DNA from: Tetrahymena thermophila SB210
Taxonomy: Eukaryota; Ciliophora; Oligohymenophorea; Hymenostomatida; Tetrahymenidae
DNA length: 64,000 nucleotides
NCBI RefSeq assembly: GCF_000189635.1
Contig: NW_002475984.1
Span: forward strand, 23,957 to 87,956
Direction: 5' to 3'
The notes below the pieces were generated by a model, which was given only the letters and a program-made list of their open reading frames with translations, was not told where the DNA came from and searched no databases. Every line of letters starts with the position of its first letter. Within the stretch, counting starts at the first letter, position 1. A program made the position numbers and the translations under genes. Positions 47,179 to 58,974 of the stretch are shown in pieces.

Positions 47179-50100
47179 TCAAAAAAAACGAATACTTCTC
47201 TTAACTAATCTCTTTAATTTGAGACTTTTACTCTTTATTTGATCTGTCATAACAAAAATTGGATTGCAACTATAATAAATAATTTTAAGAAAATTAAGTT
47301 AAATTCTAGTTTTATTGAAGAAGCCTTGAAAATTTTTTAAAGTTCTTAAATTAAAGTGATTAAAAAATAGTAATTAATTTATATTCGTGATAACTTAAAA
47401 TTTAGATATTAATAAACAGTTTATTACCATAAATCTATGTGAAGTGATTATAGATACTAAAACTTAATTAGACTAGAACCAATAGTAGATACATCATTAA
47501 TTTCATTGTAGCTTAAAATTTATAATAAAATATTTTACAAATTTATTTTACTTAAATAAAAAAAATTTATGTTAATCCTAAAAAATGATTAAATCTAATA
47601 AAAATAGAATCAAATAAATAATAAATGAGTATACTTTAAACAAAGAACCAAATTTTATAGAGGTTTACAGCTTGATAAAGCAGAAATTAAACCTGATGCA
47701 GCCTCACTTTTCATACCTATACCTCTATCAATTAAATAAAAATGTTCATTGTTATTAAACATATTTCAATCAAGAAAAATTAAAGAATTTATAATTAAAA
47801 TCTTGAATTATAAATGATAAACTAAAATTTTTAAATTTATTTTTATTTATATTTATAAATTAATTATTAGAAATAACTTATTTGTTTATCATATAAAGAG
47901 ATCTTTAAACTAAATTTATTATATCTTTTGCTAAATTTTATTTTAGTAGTTGAGAGATAAAATATTTAATTAAAAATAATTAAAATCTTCTAATTTGTTA
48001 ATATTTTTTTTAAATTGATATGTTTTAAATTCAAAAGCTTTAAAAACAAAAAAATACTAAAAAATAAATTAAATTAATTTTTAACTCTGCCCAAAATCTT
48101 TAAAAAGTGTTTTCTAACTTATTTTATTCATATTCAAATTATTAGTTTTAAAATATACTGTAAATGCTCATTAATTAAGGCATTCCTTAAGTATCTTTTT
48201 TGCTCAAAAAAAAGTGCAAAAAAAAAATTATTTTTTAAGAGTTTTTCTTGCAAAAATTAAAGTGGGTTGATAATGGAAGCATTAAGGTAAGGTAAATTTT
48301 AAAAAAAATTTTTTAAATAATAAGCTTTACGTCATGCTGAGATAAAGTGATTTTAATTGAGTACAATTCGCTAAATAGGAACCAAAATCTATTATGTCTT
48401 CTTAATTAATAATATCCCAACTATTTTTATTCAATAAAATAGTATTATTGAATTTATAAGTAACAAAATAATTAATTTAAAAAATAAATACAAAATAAGA
48501 TAATTTAATTTGATGTAAATAAATATCAAATTTATTTTTTATTTGCTTTGCTTTTTTAAATTGTTTAGTCTTTGATTTATAATTTGAATTAAAACAATTA
48601 AAACAGATAAATAAAATGTATAAATAAATGTCTAAATAATTTGAATGAATGAATATCTTTTTTACCCAACGTAGAGATCCAGGATTTAGAATTTGCCTCT
48701 AGATAGAGATTAGCCAAAATATGCTAAACTTTTTGATTTATACTGATTTGAACTGTTTAGTATAAATTTATTTATTTACATATTAACATGATTTATAAAT
48801 AGTTAAAATAAAATTTAATAATAGTAATATCCAAACAGTTTTTAATTTTAAATGAGTATTTCATTTATAAATTTTTAAATTTAATTTATTCATAATGAAT
48901 ACAAAAAAAAGAATGTATTTTAGTAAAAACTTCTCTAGATAGATAAGATTTTTTATATATAATTAAATGATATATCTATACTTTATTAAAAATTAACTAT
49001 TTGGTTGATAATTATTTTAATATTTTTTAAATTTAAATCAGATTTTTGAATATATATTTAATAACTAAGTAGACAATTTTACGTAACTGAGAGTGTCAGT
49101 TTCTTGATACTAATGCAATCTGCAATACCAGAACCAATATCCAATAAGCCTTAATCACCGAAATTATTGTTACTTTTTTTATAATAAAGAATGTACTTAG
49201 TAAATTAATGGTATTATTTATTTAGTAGTTTCCCATAAAATTTAAAACATAAAAACATAAATTAATATTTAATTTTTTACCTATTTGTAAAAGTTAAATC
49301 TATAAGATTCGTGCAACCTTACAAAGCAGAACTAAAACCTTTTATTCCTTCAAATCCAATTTAATTTGAGCTTTAAATTTTAATTATTTAATATTTCATT
49401 TTTATGGTGTTAAAATGATTATTATTTTTAAATGAGATTTTCTGGCTTAAATTTTGTTTTTGTTTTTTAAATTTTCTAAAGTAAAACTAAAATTAAATTA
49501 AAGAATTGAGATTTACTTCAAGCATATATTCAAAATAGAGATATTTTTAAGGTTTTTTAAAGCTAAACCTAAATTCTAGACATTTTAATTTCCAATTTTG
49601 TTGTCGCTTTTAATAAATTTTATATTTAAATATTTAATTAAACATATTCAAATAAATTTTTCGTAAGAATTTATTTTTGATATTTTAGAAAAAAAATTAA
49701 TAAACAATTGTTAATTAAAAGATTAAATTTATTTTTTATAATTTAAATCTAATTTTATTATCAATCTTATTTTTAATAATGAAGTTACTCCAAAGACAAT
49801 ATCAAACTTTAGAGATTAATACACTTTGCTAAAGAACTGCCTAAATTTGAAGCTCCTTATTCTCCAATTTTGTTATTGCTTTTGTTCAATTCATAAAATT
49901 TATCAAATTAAAAAAATATATTTAAAAGTGAAAAATCTATTTGCTCTAAATTCGATTAATAAATTTAAAAATAAAATCTAATTTATAATGAAATTTTTGT
50001 TAAAATTTGAGAAAAGTGAATAATTAATTAACTAAAAATGAAATAGAATATTTACCTTAAGTCTAAGACTAAATGAGTAAGATAAGTGCATTTTTCTATT

Positions 50101-50389
50101 GCAGAAAACAGGCAAGAGACTTTTTCATCTCCTAGTTTTTACCATCTATTATTACATTTTATGTTGTAATTTATATAATTTAAAAAAAATTAAGATTGAA
50201 TAATTCTATATCAATCAATTAATAAAACATTATTTTCTTCTACCTGAACTCAATATTGATTTTCTTATGAGATGAAAATGAAGAGCTTAAAAACTTTTTT
50301 TTTAATAAAATCTAATATATTTGTGTTAATTAAAGAGGAAAACAATTTACTTCATCTAAATTGTAAAATGTAATTTCTTCTTAAGCCAT
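47179..50389 (-). CDS. LRR protein, diverged paralogue E (9 LRR exons)
   Basis: This has the same architecture as the array genes but is strongly diverged. Exon 1 is 50389-50351 (MAQEEITFYNLDE) and exon 2 is 50293-50244 (FLSSSFSSHKKINIEF). LRR exons are 50145-50056, 49878-49789, 49606-49517, 49370-49281, 49172-49083, 48752-48666, 48420-48331, 47724-47635 and 47511-47428. The last exon is 47269-47179, with LKLKRLVKRSIRFF and TGA. Each LRR exon starts with one base and ends with two bases of split codons; lengths are 84-90 nt. One good repeat is NKIGEQGASNLGSSLAKC then INLQSLIL. Introns have lost all similarity to one another and to the main array. This gene shows what the family looks like without recent homogenisation. 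No signal peptide; function unknown. Confidence 0.8.
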
Positions 50390-51269
50390 TTATTTTTTTA
50401 TCTTTCTTAGATTATTAATTTTTGAGATTAGATAGATAGTTAGTTTTAACTTCAAAACAAATAATATTTAAAACAACTTTATTAATTTAATTAATTAATT
50501 ATATTCATTGATTTATTAATTAAGATATTTAGAATAGATAGATGAATAGAAAAATCTGAATAATTAGATATATTTTGAAATCTCAAATTAAATATTATCA
50601 AAAAATAAGTTTCATAAAATTGTTCATAAATTATTTGCTATTTATTAAATATTCCCTTTCATTATTTTAACCTCTTTTTAAACTCTATTTTTGAGAAGTA
50701 AAATTAATTTATTATACAAAATTTTTGAAAAATTAGGGAGGTCTTTTAATAAATAAAAAATGACTTAAAAATTTAGAAATGTTTAAATAAAGAGTTTTTT
50801 TACATCAATTATAATTAAATGTTAATAATGAGAATCAAAACTCTACAGTATATAATTTTTATTTATTTAGTTTGTTTTAATTAATTATTTATGGTCTTAT
50901 AAACCGCTTTTTTACCTCTACTTTAAATTATTCTATCAAATGAAGATTTTATGAATTAGTCTTATTTATTATATTAAATGAATTTAAATATATTAATCAT
51001 TTATTTTTATTTAAATTTAATTTATTCTTAGCTTCTTGTTTTATTTTTTTATTTACATTAAATCATACTCAAAATGGAATATTAAAACTTTCTTAAACAA
51101 AAAAATACTGAATAAATAAATAAAACAATATGAAGATTTTATAAAACCATTTTTAATTACTGAAAAAATTGATTAAAACATTATAAGTATTAATTAAAAA
51201 TTGATATCTATCTAATTTTGAAATATTGTATTTAATTAATTAATTAGTTAATATTGATATAAAATTTTA
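50390..51269. other. Intergenic region upstream of LRR gene E
   Basis: 880 bp of AT-rich DNA. I looked for the 17-bp upstream element shared by the array genes and did not find a convincing copy. No gene seen. Confidence 0.55.
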
Positions 51270-52280
51270 TCAAAATAAATTATTTATTAAAACATTTTTA
51301 ATTTACTTTTGATTTTAATAAAAATTATATAAATCTTAGTTATTTAATATATTTTCTTTGATTAAAACATCCTCCTTAGTTTCTTAATTTTGGTTGCTTA
51401 GCTTTTGGTTACTTTCTTTAGATGGACTAATTCCATAGCCCTTTTTAGATATTTTGAAGGCTTTGCACCTCGGTTTTACTCCATTATATGCAAAATCTGG
51501 GTCTTTTTCAAACTATAACTTTATATTAAATGACTTTTCTAATGTTTTTTCTATCCACATTGTATTGTATGGGGATTAGAATTTTATTTTTTCTCTAATT
51601 AGTCTTGTAGGAGATATTTCCTAAGAGTTTTTATCATTTTGAAATATATCTGAAATTTTAATGTTTCCTTGCTTTTTTTATCTTAAATTAGAGTAATTTA
51701 GTTACCTATTGCTTTGACTTGATTACCTTTATTAAAATAGTAAATTATATTTTAATTTAGATTAACCTTTTAGGATTAATTTTATAAAATTTAAAATACT
51801 CTCTTTAACTTTTCAGGATCAGGTTGAGACTATTTTTTCTTGACTTGACAGAACCTAAAGAAAATTTAATCTATAAAAAGGAGATTTTAAAATTTAATGA
51901 TTACATCTTGCTGAGTTATATGACTTAATTGAGTTGATTGAAAAGTGACTTTTTCTCTCAGGAGAGGCATTTTAAATAGTTTAATTTATTTTTATATTAT
52001 AGGAAAAGAGCAAGCTCGACTAGTTTAAACTTTACTCTTCTTTTTCACTTTCTTTCTCGCACTTTTAATAATCACTTTAAGCCACAGATGAAACGCGTTA
52101 GGTATTTTGATTCTACTATTCATAAAGTTCTTAAATTTAAACTTGATTAAAATTCTACGGTGGGTTATTGAACAAAATATTGACATAAAAATTTTAGAAA
52201 TCCTCAGCTTCATTTTGCTCAATATAAAATTCAAGAGCATTGCCCAGCAAGCTCTATTCTCCTTAGCAACTGTTTTGCAT
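51270..52280 (-). CDS. Protein of unknown family, 295 aa
   Basis: Three exons, 52280-51905, 51854-51800 and 51726-51270, all with GT..AG borders and closing phases (888 nt including TGA). The N-terminal third is acidic and Gln/Asn-rich (MQNSCQGEQSLLGNALEFYI, with EKESEKEEQ near residue 80). The middle is Ser/Arg/Lys-rich. The C-terminal half has the most ordered-looking stretch (SPYNTMWIEKTLEKSFNIKL, then KPRCKAFKISKKGYGIS). No signal peptide, membrane helix or known motif is visible. It lies 670 bp downstream of the LC8-like gene on the same strand. An overlapping frame on the same strand (52,240-52,025) is a shadow. Confidence 0.6.
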
Positions 52281-52948
52281 TGAATATATCTAATCCCTAT
52301 TTGGCTTTAATTAATTTAGTAATAATTTGAGATAATAAATATGTTAAATTAAAATATCTAATTAATATCTATTTATCAATATTTTTTGTTTCTTATTAGA
52401 TTACTTATTGCAACTTTAATAAATCCATAAAATTTCATTTTTGCGTTAAAAAACAAAACAAAAATATTAGCCAATCAATAAATATATCACAACGCTGACA
52501 GTAAATCAGATTTTTGAAGAAAGTATTCACTAAATATCCATTCATTAAATTTTTCGATTTTTAATTTATTTAGCAGCTCTATTCTTCCATTAAAAAATAT
52601 TGTTTTTTAAGATATTCATTTATGCTAATTAAATTTAATTGACATTTGCTTGTTTGATCACAATTATAAATTTATCTAAGAATTTTTAATATATTTATCA
52701 CTAAATATAGATAAAAATTAATGAAGTTATAAATAACTTTTTTCAAACAAAAAAGAGTAATTATTGTATTTTTTCAAAGAAAATATTTTAATTTCAAATT
52801 TTGAAAAAAAATAAAATTTATTTTAAAAATCTTAATAAATTACAAAATAAATAGAATGCTAAATTAATCAATTTTAAATATTATGTCAATATAGTTGGAT
52901 TAAATTATAAATTATGATGAATTGATTATTTAAATATTTTTATCTTCT
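52281..52948. other. Intergenic region
   Basis: AT-rich DNA between two same-strand genes. No feature recognised. Confidence 0.55.
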
Positions 52949-54290
52949 TCATTCAGCTTTTTCTAATTTTAATCTTTTTTGAAGTTCAATTTTTCTTTAT
53001 CTTCTTTCTTTGTATTTGTTAAACATCTTTTATAAAACTACTGATAAGAAAATTGTTAAAGAAACACCCATCAATTCTTGCTTGTGAGGACAGACACCAT
53101 CTCTTATTGCATGATTACCTGTGCTTTCGCTATTTGGGTCAAAGTCTCTACAGACAACTAAACTAACGAAAATCATTAACATAGCAGAAAACCCAAATAT
53201 TTCTTTAAGCTTGAATTTGGCTAGACTGTTTTTATATAAATCAAAATTTATATATTTTTGTTGCAAAATATTCTAAAAAGTTAAATAATTAATAAAAAAA
53301 TAAATATTTTATTTTACTCGATAACATTTGGATCAGAACCTTTTTTATTGAATATAACAAATTTATAGGTACTGTTAATGTTAGGAATGATTCCAGTAAA
53401 GTTCATTTCAACTTCCAAATATTAACTGTATTTTTGATCTTAAGTAAGCAAGACATCTAACTTTCTTCCCATAAAGCAGTGATAATAAGAAGTGCTGCTA
53501 TAGATTGCTAAGTGATTTTTTATTTTTTAATGGAATTCTTCTTCGAACTTAGATCCTTTCATGCCATATTCTTTTTGGTGCTTCAAGTAATACAATGCAA
53601 TATATTCAACTATTTTATTAACTGCATCTTTTCCTTATTCTGTCTCAAATCCTTTCTAATTAACTACCTTCATTTTGCTAAGCATTAAGTCTAACCTTAT
53701 ATTATTAAGATGAAAATAAGCAATTTAATACTTAAATCTAAAATAAATTCTAAAATATTGAAAAATCTTTTACTTATCCTTATAAGTCTCAGGTTCGATG
53801 TATTCCAATTTCAATGCTTTGGGAACTTCGAGATGCTTTGGTTTATAAATGAAGATACAAACATCTCCTAACAAAAGCATTAATAATCCATTAAGTTTTT
53901 ACCTATTTATAATAAAATCAAAATTAGCTACAGAATAAATTAGTTGAATTTTTTTAGCTTAAAAAAATCGTTTAATTAATTACTGTAAGTAATAAGAGAC
54001 ATCGGTAGCTACTACAATAATATATTCCTATTTAATTTCATCGTTGGTGAAATCCTCGAAGACTTTTTCTAATAATTTAATAAGAATTATAAATATGGTT
54101 TGCTTTTGTGAATTGATTACTTACTGATTACTTTAACTCTCTTTTCAGCTATCATATTTTCGGTAATTTAAGACTCGATAATATCTTTGAAATACCTATA
54201 TTCATATTCTTTTAAATCGCATCTAATAATATCTCTTGCATAGATTGTAACAGGCTTTGATTTGTCTTTGCTTGCTGCTTATGTTTACAT
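52949..54290 (-). CDS. Two LC8-like (dynein light chain fold) regions plus two C-terminal membrane segments, 370 aa
   Basis: Exons 54290-54125, 54068-53984, 53902-53318 and 53225-52949 close in phase (1,113 nt). Residues about 55-115 follow the second half of the LC8/DYNLL fold: IKKVFEDF (cf. IKKEFDKKY), YIIVVATDVSYYLQ in place of the WHCIVGRNFGSYVT strand, then LLLGDVCIFIYK (cf. YLGQVAILLFK). Residues about 155-275 repeat the plan: KGFETEQGKDAVNKIVEYIA (cf. the helix after NADM), YYHCFMGRKLDVLLTQ and TYKFVIFNKKG. Two hydrophobic helices follow (about 289-304 and 329-343), separated by a short loop with two cysteines (C304, C324), then a very basic tail. So it may be a tandem LC8-like protein anchored in a membrane, possibly a cargo adaptor or a structural relative with another role. 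The gene model is firm; the fold assignment is by eye. Confidence 0.6.
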
Positions 54291-55810
54291 TTTATTGATC
54301 AATCCTTCCTATATATATTTTTTTTGATTTATCTTTAGATATTTTTAATTAACTATTTGGATATTTTTTAGATAAATTTAAAATTTAACTTCTTTTCTAA
54401 TTATTAATATTTATTTGATTACTATATGTAATACCCGTGTCTTTAATTCATTTAATTAACAATCTAGAAAGATTTATTATCATTCATATCTTAGCAACTA
54501 TCCTTTAGTACTACTTAAAATTCAACTTTTTATTTGTTCTAATTTTAACCAGAAAGTATTTAAAACTATTAATTTGTTTAAGTAAGCTATTATCAATAGC
54601 AAAACAAGCATTCAAATTATAATTTCTTTTTTGATCTATGCTCATGTAATTCTATTTCTAAATTTAATTCAAAAATAAATAAATAAACAAATATAATTAT
54701 TTTTCAATACCAAATTTTTTTTAAGTTCATCTTAAAATTAAGGTTTTTATAAAAAATAAGCTTTTATATATAAAAATAATTTTAGAATTAATCTGCTATT
54801 ATATTTAAATAATTTGATTATAATCAAATGATATTTTTATAGGTTCTTTTAAAAGATGAGTAATAATTGTTGTGATTAATAATATATTTTTATAGGGTAA
54901 AATTATTTATTATTTAAAAAGAAATTATTTTTATTAATGAAAAAATTATTTTTTTTAAACCCAAAAATATGAAAATTATTTCAGGATTATTCAATTTTTT
55001 AATACTTAAATAAAAATTTAAAAACTATATTATTTCCTTTTGTTGAGCCTTTTATGATGAAAAAATGGTCTTTTTAAGTTGTTATAATTGTTTGCTGTAA
55101 AATTAAATTTTATATTATTTATGTATTTAAGTTATGAGGATTGCTATAAATAGTTTTTTAACTTTGAAATTTTATTCTCAACTTAATAGAGCGATTATTT
55201 AATCTTTAGAAATTGCTTATATTTGAATATAATTTTCCATTTACTTAGTTTTTATTTATTTAATTTTAGAAATTCACTTGATATTAAATTTCTTTTTCAA
55301 TTAATAATAAAAATTTAGTAATATTGATATATTTATACTAATTATATAGAAACGAATGATTAAAGAAAATTTAAAGTAAAAGATAATTATAGATAGATAA
55401 GAGCATGTATGTATGTAGTAAAAACTTTTATATAATTTGTATTAAATGATTATATTGGTAATAATAATAATAATAATTAGTTATAAAATATTTTTCAATT
55501 TATTATATTATTAATATGAATGAATGACTTTGTTCGTTTCTATTTGGCAAACAGTTGAGTGCTTTTTTGCGAAACATATACCATCACGAATCAATCAATC
55601 AATTAGCTTGAGAGCAAAAGAAGTTGTTTTAAATTTTAGATATTTATTTTATAGCCTTTTGGTTTATTGAGAGATCTAGGATAGACTGATAGATAAATAG
55701 ATTGATAAAATACTTAGGAATGGGTTGATAAATTAAGTAAGTATATATGTATGTAGGTATGAATGAATGAATAGATATTATTTTTAACTTTAAAAAAATG
55801 AAGATTTTTC
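54291..55810. other. Intergenic region
   Basis: 1.5 kb between two same-strand genes. AT-rich, with tetranucleotide runs (atgtatgtag and gaatgaatga near 55,410 and 55,760). Short ciliate-code frames on the minus strand near 54,640-54,300 are not convincing. No gene seen. Confidence 0.55.
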
Positions 55811-58800
55811 TCAAATTCCAAGATTTTTCAAGTTATTTCTGATTTGATCTGATTTTTTATCTATTTTTTTATATAAAAATTTAGATTTTCATTACAATAA
55901 AAAAATTTATTTTACTTGTTCCATCATCATTTTTCTTGGCTTCTTCTTCTTATACTTCATCTGTTACTTTTTTGAAATTGGATGCGATGCTGCCGAAACC
56001 ACTTTAAGGAGAACCGAATTAGCTTGCTCTCTTTACTTGAGGACTAAATATACTGCTTCTATTCTTATCAGCCATGGAAGAAATTTATCTATCGTTTGCG
56101 AATTAAACACTAGGAGAGTCAAAGCCATCATTTGAAATGGCTTCAGTTCTACCTGTTAAAACGGGAGTGTTGGGCATTTTGAAAGAACCGTGGTCATCTT
56201 GCATGTTTTTCATGGCTCTTGTGGGCATAATTTGAGGAGAAGGCATGGGAGAGTCCTTGTTAGTTGAACCCAATCTTTATCTGTGTCTATTTTAAAGAAA
56301 ATTAATTAATTAAAAATATTTTTAGGCAAAAGTTTTAGCATTTATTTATATAAAATTCTATTTATTTCATTATTTGCTTAAAATATTCTTAAATATTTTA
56401 GAAAAAATTTGATATATATTAAAATTTCTGCTATTTTAATTTAAAAGCTTGAACTTAAATGCTAATTTGGTGATAGCTATCTATTTATTAAATAATTTAC
56501 TCTTCTTAGAGTTATTTCATCTTTTGGGCTTCGGTTAATTGAGGGCTTTCAATTTCCATTTATTCACCTTTCTTTTAGGTAAAGAATTGATGTTGTAAAG
56601 CTTTTTTGGCAGTAATTCTTGTCTTTGGGTCATTGTCTAACATTTTCTTCAATAAATCATAAGCTTTTGAGATTAAAAAAATTGTTATTATTATTTTTAT
56701 TAAATGCTAGAATGTCAAAAAATATTTTGAATCAAATAGTATTTAAAAAAAAAAACAAGGTATACCTGGGAGAGGTAACTTGAGGTATTCAGTTCCTTCG
56801 AAACTAATATTTGAAGCTCTATTTTGTGCCAATATTTCATTGTAGTTCTTTCCATTGAAAGGGGTTCTACCCAATAAACTATTTATTATTTCATAAAGAA
56901 AATTGAGAATAAATTTACTAGTTGAATATTTTTATTGTAAATAAAAAATTTAATGAATGCTTACAGGATGTGGAAAATTAAACCTAGAGAGAAAATATCA
57001 CAAATAACATCATATTTAGTCTTGAGATCTTTGATGTTTATAACTTCAGGGGCAACAAAACCAGGAGTACCGCATCTGACAAACATGAATTCTTCAATAT
57101 CTGCTCTTGTGGCAAGACCCAAGTCTACAATAGCTAAGTCTAAGGAATCTGCAGTTTTAAAGATAAGGTTTTCGGGTTTCAAATCTCTATGCATAATGTT
57201 CTTTGCATGCATTTCAGCAATACCTTCAAGAAGACCTTTCATAATATATTTTGATTCTTCTACTGTAAATCTTTTTTTATTGATAATATTACAATTAGAA
57301 TTTATAAGATTCAGTAATTTAAAAAGTTAATATGCTTTTTTTTTTTTGCTTATTATTAATACTAACTTGACAATAAAGTGCTTAATAATAAATCAAATAA
57401 AAATAGAAAAAAAACAAAATTTGTATTCAAGAAGTCTATCTAAATTAGATAAACGCCAATACACATTGATTTAAATAAAAAAATACTATTATATTTTAAA
57501 AATATTTTAAAATTTACTTGTATTTTGCTTTTATTTTGTCATAAAGCTAACCTCCTTCCAAGAGGTCGAGGATCATGTATAAAGAATTTTCAGTTTCAAA
57601 AACTTCATGCAAACGAATGATATTTTTGTGATTCAAAGCTCTCATCAATTCAATTTCATTAATCAATGCTTCCTAAAGAAAAATAAAAATATAGTTAAAA
57701 ATATATTTTTTGAATGTAATTAGTTGCATTTTTAATATTGTTGGGTATTTTATGCATTTTATAAAGCCTATTTGAAGTAGCACAGCATTATCGTTTGATT
57801 TTATTTTGGACAAGTGACATCATTAAATAAACTTTGCAAAAAATATCAGAGTTATTCCAATGAGCATAAAATAAATTAAAGCATTTATTGGTATTTTAGC
57901 TAATAATAAGTTAATTATTCTTACCTTGCCATTTTCTTAGTTGTATGCTGCTTCTTTGGAGAAAGCCTTTACTGCAAATTGCTTGCTGTCTTCAAGTCTT
58001 TCTGTTAAGTAGACCTAAGTTTAAAATTTTTATTTATTTTAAAGAGTTCATTAATTTCCAAATAAAATAGAATTGTTTAAAATAGTAATGGAAAATCTCT
58101 AACTTTTGAGGTTAATTTGAGTGATTTTCGTTCTCAAAATCGCTAAATTGAAATATGAGATTCCATGAAATTGATAAAAGAATAATTAAAAATTATGAAT
58201 AAAAATATTTCATACACTTGCGAAATTTCCTTTGCCAATTTTCTTATGTGCTTTAAAGAGCTCGTGGAAACCTCTTTAGTTGATTTTATTTCTTAATATG
58301 TCTCTCCACTTGAGGATAAGGGCCTCATCATTAGTAGTTATTTCGGTTTTAGCATTGAGTTTATCTAATCTCAAACCCTTGGGCTATCCAATAATTGAGC
58401 TAGGAGAATTATCCTTTTTGTCAGTCTTTTGACGAATTACTTCAAAGTGCAAGTCGAAATCAATTTTAATATAACCTTTGGGATGATCAGAGTTTTTTTC
58501 CTATGAATAAAAAATATTTTTAATGAGTTAGAAAAGAAGTTTTGATTATTTTTCATAACTTAGTTGACTTTATTTAATCTTAATAATTGAGAACTAATTA
58601 GCTTTAAAAAAATAGCATATCGATAAATCATCATTAAAATATTTGATTATTATTATTTCAACTTTAAAGGATTGCAGATTTCCTAAGCTCACTCATAAAC
58701 ATAATGAGAGAAACAGCAATCCTTGCCAGAAGAGATAAAAATTTAAGTATAGTTTGGGGTTACTGAAAATAGATTAAAGGCAAATTTTATTTGTAAAAAA

Positions 58801-58974
58801 AATAAATGAGGTATTTATTACATCGAAATAGTAAATGAAGTTATCATATAGCTTGAAATAGCGCTTGCCACTCATATAATTTCCTTTTTTAGAGAAGTAG
58901 CCCTCTGCTAAGACGGGTTCTTTGGGAAGCTAGGCACCCTTATTGACTTTAATCCAAAATCCTTTATCAGACAT
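55811..58974 (-). CDS. PH-domain serine/threonine protein kinase (CAMK/AGC-like), 561 aa
   Basis: Nine exons, 58974-58822, 58500-58216, 58014-57925, 57672-57518, 57270-56965, 56878-56766, 56663-56501, 56286-55916 and 55860-55811, close in phase to TGA. A PH domain starts at about residue 24 (EGYFSKKGNYMSGKRYFKLY, then YYFDEKNSDHPKGYIKI). The kinase has a glycine loop IGKGNFASVY (139-148), FAVK with K162, HRDLKPEN (255-262), DLG at 277-279 in place of DFG, and GTPGFVAPE (295-303). DIFSLGLIFHIL and RTPFNGKN follow, with R in DPKTRITA as subdomain XI. The C-terminal tail is Ser/Pro-rich (for example SPMPSPQIMPT), with many possible phosphosites. Catalytic residues are intact, so it should be active. 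PH suggests recruitment to phosphoinositides, as in AKT-like or ciliate PH-kinases. The subfamily is not certain. Confidence 0.9.

Noticed and set aside
58680-58790. Possible extra exon of the kinase (TPNYTQIFISSGKDCC reading)
   Set aside because: It would be out of phase, while exon 1 splices directly and in frame to the exon at 58,500 to complete the PH domain.
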